Origin: Bacteriovoracaceae bacterium UBA4096
GTDB lineage: Bacteria; Bdellovibrionota; Bacteriovoracia; Bacteriovoracales; Bacteriovoracaceae
Length of the DNA stretch: 12,784 bases
Assembly (NCBI GenBank): GCA_002381945.1
Contig: DFXY01000004.1
Span: forward strand, 6,933-19,716
Reading direction: 5' to 3'
A model generated the notes under the pieces. The model worked only from the letters and a program-made list of their open reading frames with translations. It did not search any database and had not been told where the DNA came from. Made by a program: the position numbers and the translations under genes. This document shows positions 5,910 to 12,509 of this stretch, piece by piece. Each line of letters begins with the position of its first letter. Position 1 is the stretch's first letter.

Positions 5910-6737
5910 ATGAGAAAAGTTCTTACTTTCTTTATTTGTATCATGTTAACAAGTGCTGCCTTTGCTGAGCGATTTATTGATACTATTCATTCTGTTTCTA
6001 AAGGCCAAGAAGATCAGGAGCATCTCGTCTATCTTACAAATGGGCGTATCTTCTTTTTTAATTCTCAATCCTTTTCTCCTGACGATTTTATAAATGGCGA
6101 TCGAATTGAAGTTGAAGTAGATAAAAACAACCGACTTCTTTCTGTTAAATCTCTTCCAAAAACATTTGCGGAAGAAGAAGGATTTGATGTTTTTGACAAT
6201 ATCTCAGAGGACGCAACCATACTTTCTGACTATTCAGAAGTAAGTAGAATTTTTAATGGTATGAATCGCAACTACTATAATAGAACAGAGTGCACAGATC
6301 GCGCCCACGTCTGGAGTTACGAAGAGTGGAAAAAGTATAAGCTGATTTCACGGAAAGTTTTCATGTTTTTCACCAGTACTTACATCCGAAAATATAATTA
6401 TAAATGGTGGTTTCATGTTTCACCTTATACCTTGGTAAAAGAGAATGAAATGGTCACAGAATATGTCATGGATCGCAGATTTATCAATACACCCCTAACC
6501 ATGAAGGCGTGGTCAGATGTTTTTATTCAGTCCAAGAAAAGTTGCCCCGTATCGACTTATGCTCATTATCGGGCAAATAATTACGGGCCGGAACATTGTT
6601 TCCACGTGAAAAGTCACATGTACAACCGCTTACCCCTTCATGTTGAAAACGAGGAGAATACCGGCCAGAGTAGATCCCAGTTTAACAGCTCAGAGGTAAA
6701 CTACTCTTACCGGGCATTTTCCCGTCGAAGCCGCTAG
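5910..6737 (+). CDS. Secreted protein-glutaminase-like deamidase, copy 2
   Basis: A 275-aa paralogue of the protein at 4623-5441, with the same plan: signal peptide 1-19 (AAFA-ER), N-terminal pro-like domain, acidic linker (about 85-100), then the catalytic-like domain. The proposed triad is Cys128 (ECTDRAH), His169 (WWFHVSPY) and Asp188 (EYVMDRRF); Cys211 and Cys230 match the second cysteine pair of copy 1. The catalytic halves are nearly identical over long stretches, whereas linkers and signal peptides differ, and copy 2 has four extra residues (near 180-183) between the His and Asp motifs. That pattern indicates an old tandem duplication with the active domain under purifying selection. 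A GGAGG site precedes the ATG by four bases. Predicted to be exported, then activated by removal of the N-terminal part. Target proteins are unknown. Confidence 0.75.
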   Translation: MRKVLTFFICIMLTSAAFAERFIDTIHSVSKGQEDQEHLVYLTNGRIFFFNSQSFSPDDFINGDRIEVEVDKNNRLLSVKSLPKTFAEEEGFDVFDNISEDATILSDYSEVSRIFNGMNRNYYNRTECTDRAHVWSYEEWKKYKLISRKVFMFFTSTYIRKYNYKWWFHVSPYTLVKENEMVTEYVMDRRFINTPLTMKAWSDVFIQSKKSCPVSTYAHYRANNYGPEHCFHVKSHMYNRLPLHVENEENTGQSRSQFNSSEVNYSYRAFSRRSR

Positions 6738-6769
6738 GATTCATCTATTGGCGATATTTTAAGCGTAGT

Positions 6770-6785
6770 TAAAACCTCGGTTTTA
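6770..6785 (+). terminator. Weak hairpin with T-run after deamidase copy 2
   Basis: TAAAAC and GTTTTA form a 6-bp stem around CTCG, 33 bases after the stop of deamidase copy 2, and the 3' arm continues into TTTTATT. It has the outline of an intrinsic terminator but only one G:C pair closes the stem, so it would be inefficient. If it does end transcription, the PilZ gene would need its own promoter and the later start at 6857 becomes more likely. Confidence 0.3.
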
Positions 6786-6787
6786 TT

Positions 6788-7525
6788 ATGAATTTGGAAA
6801 TGAAATTTCATTTATTTCGTTTAAGACCGATATGGGAAGACACCACAGGAACAAATATGGATTTTTCAATCTTTCATACTATTGACCCACAGGAGTTACC
6901 AAAACTTCTATGTAAGGCCGTAGTTTTTGGAGGAGAAATTGAACAACCTACCCTAAGTTCTAACCGAGTCTCCCCGATAAAAAGTATCTCAATTGATTCC
7001 ATGAATATGATCAAAATAGAGTTATATGAAGCATTCTCAGCAGAAGAAGAACGGCACATAAAGATTAAACTCAACTATCGGAAACTTTTTTTTCACTTAA
7101 CACCCAAGCAATACCTGGTTGAGGGAAGTACTCTCATCACGACTTTTCCTAAGAACGCTCGAGCTTTGGCCTTAAGAGAGGGTGAACGCTATATGATGCC
7201 CCTTAACAGTCACATTACGAGTTCCATATACAGGACTGAAAAGCGGGGTGGTAATTGTAGCTTAGAAGCGGGACTATTTGACTTCTCGCCCAAGGGGTTA
7301 GGTTTGATGCTTCAGAACGTTGAAGAAGGCGCTCTTCAAAAGCATGATCATATTTGGATTAAAAGCATTAGTAACATAAAACTTGAAGATCCTATTTTTG
7401 GTAAGGTTGTTTATCTATTGGATCAGGCCAAAAGTTTAAGGGTCGGTGTTTCTTTAGATGATGAAATACCCGATGAAATATTTAGACAGTTGCAAATGAT
7501 GAGTCATCTGGTTTTAACGGCCTAG
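6788..7525 (+). CDS. PilZ-domain protein, probable c-di-GMP receptor
   Basis: A 245-aa cytoplasmic protein. The C-terminal half is a PilZ domain, which binds cyclic di-GMP: the RxxxR motif is R130-EGE-R134 and the second motif DxSxxG is D165-FSPKG. Both are intact, so nucleotide binding is expected. The N-terminal half (about 30-120) is strand-rich and may be a YcgR-N-like or second degenerate PilZ-type domain, but I cannot assign it. The start is uncertain: ATG at 6788 has no clear ribosome binding site and abuts a hairpin, while ATG at 6857 (residue 24, MDFSIF) has AGGA six to seven bases upstream. Its last 44 bases overlap the convergent GH65 gene. It follows the deamidase genes on the same strand, which hints at but does not show c-di-GMP control of that secreted system. 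Confidence 0.83.
   Translation: MNLEMKFHLFRLRPIWEDTTGTNMDFSIFHTIDPQELPKLLCKAVVFGGEIEQPTLSSNRVSPIKSISIDSMNMIKIELYEAFSAEEERHIKIKLNYRKLFFHLTPKQYLVEGSTLITTFPKNARALALREGERYMMPLNSHITSSIYRTEKRGGNCSLEAGLFDFSPKGLGLMLQNVEEGALQKHDHIWIKSISNIKLEDPIFGKVVYLLDQAKSLRVGVSLDDEIPDEIFRQLQMMSHLVLTA
6798..6813. promoter_or_regulatory. 16-bp perfect palindrome near the PilZ gene start
   Basis: AAATGAAA/TTTCATTT is a perfect 16-base palindrome. If the PilZ protein starts at 6857, this lies in its leader and could be an operator; if it starts at 6788, it lies inside codons 4-9 and may be chance. Confidence 0.25.
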
Positions 7526-9923
7526 CCTTTTCTTCTTCTAGCTTGAAATTAAATGACGAACCTTCCTGGAATTTATAGATCTCCCCTTTAAATCCCAGCT
7601 TGCCCTCTAACTCCCAACTGCGATCAATAGAAATTCTTAGATTCTCATGGTCTACTTTTACCGTCAGCCAATGACCATGATAACGAAGAACAAGCTCAAT
7701 ACCTTTAAGCTCCAGAGGAAGCTGTGGATTAAACCATAAAACACCCTGATTCATTTCCATGCCTGTAAAACAGCGTTGTACAATATCCACAGTTCCAGAC
7801 ATTGCCCCCAAATGTATCCCTTCACTGGTGGTGCCACCTTGGATATCTGCAATATCACTCTTTAAAGCTTCTTGAAAGACGCTCCAGGAGTTTTTTCGAT
7901 CAGATCGGGCCAAAACCCAGGCATGAACAATCCGACTTAAGGAAGAGCCACTGGAAGAATGATTTAAATAATACTGAATATTTTTTGTAACGAACTCAGG
8001 TCTGAAGTCATATCCCATCCATTTAAGACCATCAATGAGTTCCTCCTGACCAAAGAGATAAAAGAGCATTAAAACATCACCTTGCTTATTTATTTTATAT
8101 CGATTAACCGAATCCCCTTCAGCTTCAAGAATACGATCTAATCTTTGAAGGTCAGCATACATCTCTCGATACTTGTTCCAATTAAAATCTTGCAGGTTCT
8201 CATACCCCTCAAACTGCGAGATCAATTCATCATTAATGAAAGGTATAAAGATGTTTCTACTGACGTGCTCCCAGGTCACTAAATCACCTTCGGTAACTTT
8301 GACCCGATCCAATAGTTCAAGTCTACGAGTCGCTGCCAGTGCCTGAAGGATTTCTAATGCCCTTCTGATGGACCAGGAGGCCATATAATTTGTATAAGCA
8401 TTATTATTAAGCCCTAAACATTCATCCTCAGGATACTTCGTGTGAAATTCATCCGGTCCCACCACGCCACGTATTTCATAGCGTTCTTTTATTGGATTAA
8501 ATTGGGCCAAATCAACCCAGAATTGTGCGATTTCCAATATGATCTCGGCCCCATATAAGGAGATAAATTCCCTGTCGTTGGTCACTTGAAAATATTTATG
8601 AATATTATAAACGATGGCGCCGTTAATATGGCGCTGCCTGTGAGTATGATCAGGTATCCAATTCCCTGATTCAGGGTTTAAATGCAATACCTGACTTTCT
8701 TCACGTCCATCACTGCCGCTTTGCCAGGGATACATCGCTCCGGAAAGACCTTCCTCACAAGCTAACCTTCGTGCCTCATCGAGACGGCGATATCGGTACA
8801 TGAGAAGAGATCGTGCCAATTCAGGCATCCGATAATAGATAAAAGGAAAGATAAAAGTTTCATCCCAAAATATATGGCCACGATAGGCCTCCCCATGCAG
8901 TCCTCGTGAAGGTACACTTACATCCCGGCCAATTGAGTTGTGCGATACTGTTTGAAGTAAGTGGAAGATATGTAACCTAAGAATTTTGTTCTCTTCCTTC
9001 ATTTCTTTCAAAGAAATATTAAATCGATCCCATAAAAATTTCCATTGATCCTGATGCTCATGTAGCAGTTGCTTAAAAGTTCTGCAGCCGGAGCTTAATT
9101 TCTTTGCGGCCAATAAAGGATGGCTGATGGCAAAATCGTGGGAAGTAAAGATCGTCACAATCTTTTCAATACACAGAGTGTGCTGTTTTCGACATTTAAA
9201 CTTTAGTAACTGCCCCACTCTTTCTTTCTCTTGATAATTTCTTCTTTCTAGAGGTAAAAAATCATTCTTTTCATAAGCACGGGTTCGGGCAACAATGCCC
9301 ATTGTGATTTGAGATTGTAGTGTTCTCGCCAGAATATAGGTGGAGTCTTCCGTGACTATTCCTGAATCGAGGACTTCAAGATGTTTTCCATTTAACTGTC
9401 GATAGCGGGCGACTCCGTGATTCAAGACTGAACCATCAATCATAGATTTTACCTCTATATCGCCTTCCCAATTTAAGGCAGTAACGCTCCAACTTATGCC
9501 AGCGATGTGAGGATTGGCCATGCTTACAAAACGTTTTGTAATTAGTTCAGTCTCAAGTTCCTGAGTCCTGAAAATAATTGATCTTTTTAAAAAACCTCGT
9601 TCCATATTAAGCTGCTGGTGAAATTTAAGGATTTCAACTTTATCCATTGAGAACCAGTCCCCTCCATTGAGTCTTATTGATAATGAAGTCCAATCCGGCC
9701 AGTTTACTAAATCTTCATTCTCAATTATTTTGCCTTGAATTAAAGTTTCAGCACGATTAAAGCCTCCGCCTAGGTATGTACCTGCGTAACGATCTGGGGC
9801 CACTGAAGTCTCTTCCCTTGCTCCGCGAGTGGCGAAATAACCATTACCTAAAGTACAAAGAGTCTCCCTTAGCTTCTCTTCTTGTGGATTCCACTCATGG
9901 TACTCCCAGTCCCAATCAGACAT
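7482..9923 (-). CDS. GH65 family glycoside phosphorylase (alpha-glucobiose, e.g. trehalose/maltose/kojibiose type)
   Basis: An 813-aa cytoplasmic enzyme with the GH65 layout: N-terminal beta-sandwich (1 to about 270), linker, (alpha/alpha)6 barrel (about 310-720) and a small C-terminal sheet. Conserved sites include FWDE (352-355), GAMYPWQSG (395-403), the general acid Glu492 in GPDEFH, Lys613-Gln614 and GTTSEGIH (697-704), which forms the phosphate site in characterised phosphorylases. That favours phosphorolysis, giving beta-glucose-1-P, over hydrolysis. The start is MSDWDW at 9923, set by AAGGAG seven bases upstream; a longer reading from 9950 would overlap the preceding gene. That gene's TAG ends two positions before this ATG, so the two are coupled, and it encodes a beta-phosphoglucomutase-like domain, the expected partner. 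The combination recalls the mycobacterial Rv3401/Rv3400 pair. The exact disaccharide cannot be decided. Confidence 0.9.
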   Translation of the reverse strand: MSDWDWEYHEWNPQEEKLRETLCTLGNGYFATRGAREETSVAPDRYAGTYLGGGFNRAETLIQGKIIENEDLVNWPDWTSLSIRLNGGDWFSMDKVEILKFHQQLNMERGFLKRSIIFRTQELETELITKRFVSMANPHIAGISWSVTALNWEGDIEVKSMIDGSVLNHGVARYRQLNGKHLEVLDSGIVTEDSTYILARTLQSQITMGIVARTRAYEKNDFLPLERRNYQEKERVGQLLKFKCRKQHTLCIEKIVTIFTSHDFAISHPLLAAKKLSSGCRTFKQLLHEHQDQWKFLWDRFNISLKEMKEENKILRLHIFHLLQTVSHNSIGRDVSVPSRGLHGEAYRGHIFWDETFIFPFIYYRMPELARSLLMYRYRRLDEARRLACEEGLSGAMYPWQSGSDGREESQVLHLNPESGNWIPDHTHRQRHINGAIVYNIHKYFQVTNDREFISLYGAEIILEIAQFWVDLAQFNPIKERYEIRGVVGPDEFHTKYPEDECLGLNNNAYTNYMASWSIRRALEILQALAATRRLELLDRVKVTEGDLVTWEHVSRNIFIPFINDELISQFEGYENLQDFNWNKYREMYADLQRLDRILEAEGDSVNRYKINKQGDVLMLFYLFGQEELIDGLKWMGYDFRPEFVTKNIQYYLNHSSSGSSLSRIVHAWVLARSDRKNSWSVFQEALKSDIADIQGGTTSEGIHLGAMSGTVDIVQRCFTGMEMNQGVLWFNPQLPLELKGIELVLRYHGHWLTVKVDHENLRISIDRSWELEGKLGFKGEIYKFQEGSSFNFKLEEEKARPLKPDDSSFATV

Positions 9924-9924
9924 G

Positions 9925-11463
9925 CTAATTCTCCTTCTTCTTATGCTCATAGATAGTTTCCAGGAATTTTTTTGCTTCTTCTGGCCCTTTTAAATGATAT
10001 CGGGCCAAGGTTGGTCGAACTTCAATACTGGCAAGGACAGGAATTCCGCACTCTCTCATTTCCCGAAAGGCATCTTCATCTGTATTTCCATCGCCAAGAT
10101 ACAAAGGAGGAGTGTCTTTCATCTTCAAATTGAGTACCTGGTAGAGCTTCAATAGCGCTTTACCTTTATCCCAATTGAGATGAGGTTGAATTTCGATGAC
10201 CTTTTCCCCCAATTGAAAACGGAATTCCGGATGATTAAGACAATATTCCTGAATTTCTTTTTTAAGTGTTGCGATAACTGAGTCTGATCCCATCTTTCGA
10301 TAATGAAAGGCCAGACCAAATTTTTTTCTTTCAATGATAAGGCCCTCCATTCCTGAAAGCCTCAATGTGAGTAAATGTTGGGCCCTATCAAAAGCAGGTA
10401 TAAGTGCGAGAGCTTCAGGCAACTCGTAGTGATATCCTTTAGGTCCTGTAATCTCAAAACCGTGGCAAGCTGCATAGTAGATGTCAGTTAACGGCAGCAG
10501 CTTTTTAATCACTTCAGTGTCCCTTCCGGTAATTATACAGACAGGAGACAATTCAGAACATCGTTGTACGATTTCCTTAATTCCTTCAAGTGGTCGTGCC
10601 TTTTCTGGTTCTGCCACGATGGGTGACAAGGTCCCATCAAAATCAAGGAATAAGAAATAATTCTTTTTTTCGTTTTCAGGAAAAATACTCTTAAACACAT
10701 CCAGAGCATCAGGTAACGTTAACAGTTCTTGAGCTTCTTTAATCTCCCATAGGGAGGAGAGGACCTGATCTGCCCCCTCCGCTTTAAGCTTTTCCATTGC
10801 TTGTTTATCTTTGTCTAACTTAATTGCATAAACTTTTTTGAAATGCCCATCCTTACCTGCTTTAATACCTGCTAAGGAGTCTTCAACTATGGCACATTCA
10901 TTCTGTTGTTTATTAAGTTTCTGAGCTGCTTCAATAAAATAATCAGGTCTGGGTTTCCCACGTAGGTGCTTACTCTCTGCAATTTGCGGATCAATAATCA
11001 CTTTAAAATAATCATCGATTCCTGCCATCTTTAGAATTAAACGACAATTGCGACTGGATGAAACCACTGCCATGGGAATGTTATGTTCTTTTAATTTTTG
11101 AATAAAGCTAACACTCTCCCGGGCCAAATGAGGGCCCTCCCTTTCAAGGAGCTCTTGGTAGAAAATATTTTTCTTCTCGCCTAGATCAACGATGAGTTTT
11201 TCCTCGATAGGGATATTTCGGGACTTAAAAAAACTCTTGATACCTTCCAAGCGAGGCTTACCATCCAATAAATTTTGATAATCTTTTTTAGCATCATAGT
11301 CATGTAGATCTTCATTCTTGTTATGAGATTCCTGTCTTCGTTTAAGTAAGAATTCTTGGAATAACTTATTCCAAGCTCGGGCATGTAGATCGTGAGTTTG
11401 GGTTAAGACTCCATCCAGATCAAATATATAGGCCTTAGGTTTTTCATCTACGAGTTGAGTCAT
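9925..11463 (-). CDS. Fusion of beta-phosphoglucomutase-like HAD domain and trehalose-6-phosphate phosphatase
   Basis: A 512-aa two-domain protein. Residues 8-240 are a HAD hydrolase of the beta-phosphoglucomutase type: FDLDGVLT (14-21, Asp15/Asp17), a helical cap with LLDGKPRLEGI (65-75), VVSSS (133-137), Lys170 in GKPRPD and VEDSLAGI (193-200). It should interconvert beta-glucose-1-P and glucose-6-P. Residues 268-508 are an OtsB-like phosphatase: LDFDGTL (273-279), TGRD (312-315), CHGFEI (333-338), ERKKFGLAFHYR (378-389), IEIQPHLNWDKGKAL (423-437) and GDGNTDEDAF (457-466). It should release trehalose from trehalose-6-P. Both active sites look complete. A GAGGTG site precedes the ATG. It is the first gene of an operon with the GH65 phosphorylase. 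Trehalose-6-P synthase (OtsA) is not in the window. Confidence 0.9.
   Translation of the reverse strand: MTQLVDEKPKAYIFDLDGVLTQTHDLHARAWNKLFQEFLLKRRQESHNKNEDLHDYDAKKDYQNLLDGKPRLEGIKSFFKSRNIPIEEKLIVDLGEKKNIFYQELLEREGPHLARESVSFIQKLKEHNIPMAVVSSSRNCRLILKMAGIDDYFKVIIDPQIAESKHLRGKPRPDYFIEAAQKLNKQQNECAIVEDSLAGIKAGKDGHFKKVYAIKLDKDKQAMEKLKAEGADQVLSSLWEIKEAQELLTLPDALDVFKSIFPENEKKNYFLFLDFDGTLSPIVAEPEKARPLEGIKEIVQRCSELSPVCIITGRDTEVIKKLLPLTDIYYAACHGFEITGPKGYHYELPEALALIPAFDRAQHLLTLRLSGMEGLIIERKKFGLAFHYRKMGSDSVIATLKKEIQEYCLNHPEFRFQLGEKVIEIQPHLNWDKGKALLKLYQVLNLKMKDTPPLYLGDGNTDEDAFREMRECGIPVLASIEVRPTLARYHLKGPEEAKKFLETIYEHKKKEN
9931..9936 (-). promoter_or_regulatory. Ribosome binding site deciding the GH65 start
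   Basis: AAGGAG on the minus strand, seven bases before the ATG at 9923 and inside the last codons of the HAD-OtsB gene. It supports the shorter GH65 start and translational coupling of the two genes. Confidence 0.75.
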
Positions 11464-11594
11464 GTTTTCACCTCAATAGTTTGTTTTAACATAATGACAT
11501 GGCCAATGACTCAAGTGACCTTTATAGGAACTCAATTTTGCAGCTAAATATAGTAGGCCTAAGATAGTAATGAAGCAGATCACCGGAGGCAGTC

Positions 11595-11867
11595 ATGGAC
11601 AATGCATTAGGTAAACAACAAGCAACAGGACCTCAAAATTGGGAGAGACCTGATGATGTCATTCAGGATGAAGCTCGCGAGATTATCTGGCGAGATCAAA
11701 CCTGCGATCCTACGACTATAGAAGTATTGGTAAAAGATGGGATACTTACCTTACAAGGTTCTGTTGCTACAGATAAAATGAAACAGAATGCTGAGGAGAG
11801 AGTCAAAGATCTCATTGGCCTTAAAGGCATCCGAAATCACCTGGTAGTAAAACTATCCCCATCCTAA
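11595..11867 (+). CDS. BON-domain protein
   Basis: A 90-aa protein consisting mainly of one BON domain (about residues 22-88): DEAREIIWRD helix, IEVLVKDGILTLQGSV strand pair, then the helix KMKQNAEERVKDLIGLKGIRN and final strand HLVVKLS. BON domains bind membranes or phospholipids and are common in osmotic-stress proteins such as OsmY. No signal peptide is present, unlike OsmY, so this copy is probably cytoplasmic or peripheral. An excellent GGAGG site precedes the ATG. It is divergent from the trehalose-type operon across 131 bp and its stop is one base from the convergent stop of the next gene. The setting supports a stress function; biochemical role is not known. Confidence 0.88.
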   Translation: MDNALGKQQATGPQNWERPDDVIQDEAREIIWRDQTCDPTTIEVLVKDGILTLQGSVATDKMKQNAEERVKDLIGLKGIRNHLVVKLSPS

Positions 11868-11868
11868 T

Positions 11869-12153
11869 CTAAAAATTCCTTTGCCCCATATTAGAATTAG
11901 TTTTCTCTCGATCAACATTTCCTGGCCCATTATAGGATGAACCGGAAAAATCTGAAACACCTTGAGAATCCTTCATGGATTGATTAGTCTGGTCAACTGG
12001 TTCGGCCGAAATCTCCTGAGAAAGATCTTTCTGAAGAAAATTCTTTTTTAAATTCTCTCGTTTCAAATCTTGTCTTTTGACCTTCTGTTCTTTTATTTCC
12101 TTTTTTAAAAACTTATAAATATCTAACAGTTTATTTACTAAGCTTACTTTCAT
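11869..12153 (-). CDS. Small lysine-rich hydrophilic protein, unknown function
   Basis: A 94-aa protein with a strongly charged, probably helical N-terminal half (about residues 5-45: many Lys, Glu, Leu, with amphipathic spacing) and a polar C-terminal half rich in Ser, Asn, Gly and Gln that is likely disordered. There is no signal peptide or membrane segment. The ribosome binding site (AGGGGG about six bases before the ATG) supports expression; it lies in the short gap after the stop of the upstream Pro-rich gene, so the two are probably co-transcribed. I recognise no family. Its composition resembles small hydrophilic stress-associated proteins, which would match the BON and DUF4142 neighbours, but that is inference. 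Confidence 0.6.
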   Translation of the reverse strand: MKVSLVNKLLDIYKFLKKEIKEQKVKRQDLKRENLKKNFLQKDLSQEISAEPVDQTNQSMKDSQGVSDFSGSSYNGPGNVDREKTNSNMGQRNF

Positions 12154-12162
12154 CTCTACCCC

Positions 12163-12348
12163 CTAGTGACGCTCGGGTGGTGTTTTATCCGGATAAGTTT
12201 TAGTTTTACTTTTATCCAGATCCACTTCAGTGTTATTGCCTGGTTGTGCTGGATTAATTTCGGTATCAGGCCTACTTGGTTGAACACTTTGTCCCTCGTT
12301 CGGTGGGGTTGGATTTTCTTTAATTGGTTGTTCTGGTTGGTTATTCAT
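12163..12348 (-). CDS. Small proline-rich disordered protein, unknown function
   Basis: A 61-aa protein, MNNQPEQP onward, rich in Pro, Asn, Glu, Thr and Lys with no hydrophobic core; it should be intrinsically disordered and has no signal peptide. The ATG at 12348 is chosen because AAGGAG lies six bases upstream; a start nine codons earlier at 12375 would place that site inside the gene. It precedes the Lys-rich 94-aa gene by nine bases on the same strand. No family is recognised. The small size, hydrophilic make-up and setting beside BON and DUF4142 genes suggest a stress-related accessory peptide, but nothing in the sequence proves a role. Confidence 0.55.
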   Translation of the reverse strand: MNNQPEQPIKENPTPPNEGQSVQPSRPDTEINPAQPGNNTEVDLDKSKTKTYPDKTPPERH

Positions 12349-12354
12349 AAATAA

Positions 12355-12360
12355 CTCCTT
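12355..12360 (-). promoter_or_regulatory. Ribosome binding site deciding the Pro-rich gene start
   Basis: AAGGAG on the minus strand, six bases before the ATG at 12348. It argues for the 61-aa product over a 70-aa reading. Confidence 0.6.
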
Positions 12361-12450
12361 TGAAAGTTTCATCATACCCTGTTCGAAAAAGTTTTAGTCT
12401 CAATTCACTCGCAAGATTAATTGACGGCAACACTATCTCTGCAGCTAGCC

Positions 12451-12478
12451 TTGGTTAAAGATCAATGCGGTTTAAAAT
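12451..12478 (+). promoter_or_regulatory. Possible sigma70-like promoter for the DUF4142 gene
   Basis: TTGGTT and TAAAAT are separated by 16 bases and lie 31 bases before the ATG at 12510. The -10 box matches five of six consensus bases and the -35 only its TTG, so this is a tentative call. Confidence 0.3.
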
Positions 12479-12509
12479 AGCTCAAGATCTTTTTCAACAA
12501 GGAGCAACT

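Noticed and set aside
4623..6737. A mobile element or integron origin for the duplicated deamidase genes
   Set aside because: There are no transposase or integrase genes, no flanking inverted or direct repeats that I can see, and base composition matches the neighbours.
9924..9950. Nine-codon N-terminal extension of the GH65 protein (MSIRRRRIS)
   Set aside because: It would overlap the HAD-OtsB coding end and its Arg-rich residues come from translating the ribosome binding region; the ATG at 9923 has ideal spacing.
10149..10334. 61-residue minus-strand frame inside the OtsB domain
   Set aside because: It is an out-of-frame shadow of the phosphatase, whose motifs continue intact on both sides.
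11538..11565. TTGCAG-16-TAAGAT as a promoter for the BON gene
   Set aside because: It matches only three and four consensus bases, so it is no better than expected by chance in AT-rich DNA.
12166..12354. 62-residue plus-strand frame rich in Trp and Phe
   Set aside because: It is the complement of the Pro-rich minus-strand gene, and such hydrophobic readings are typical antisense artefacts.
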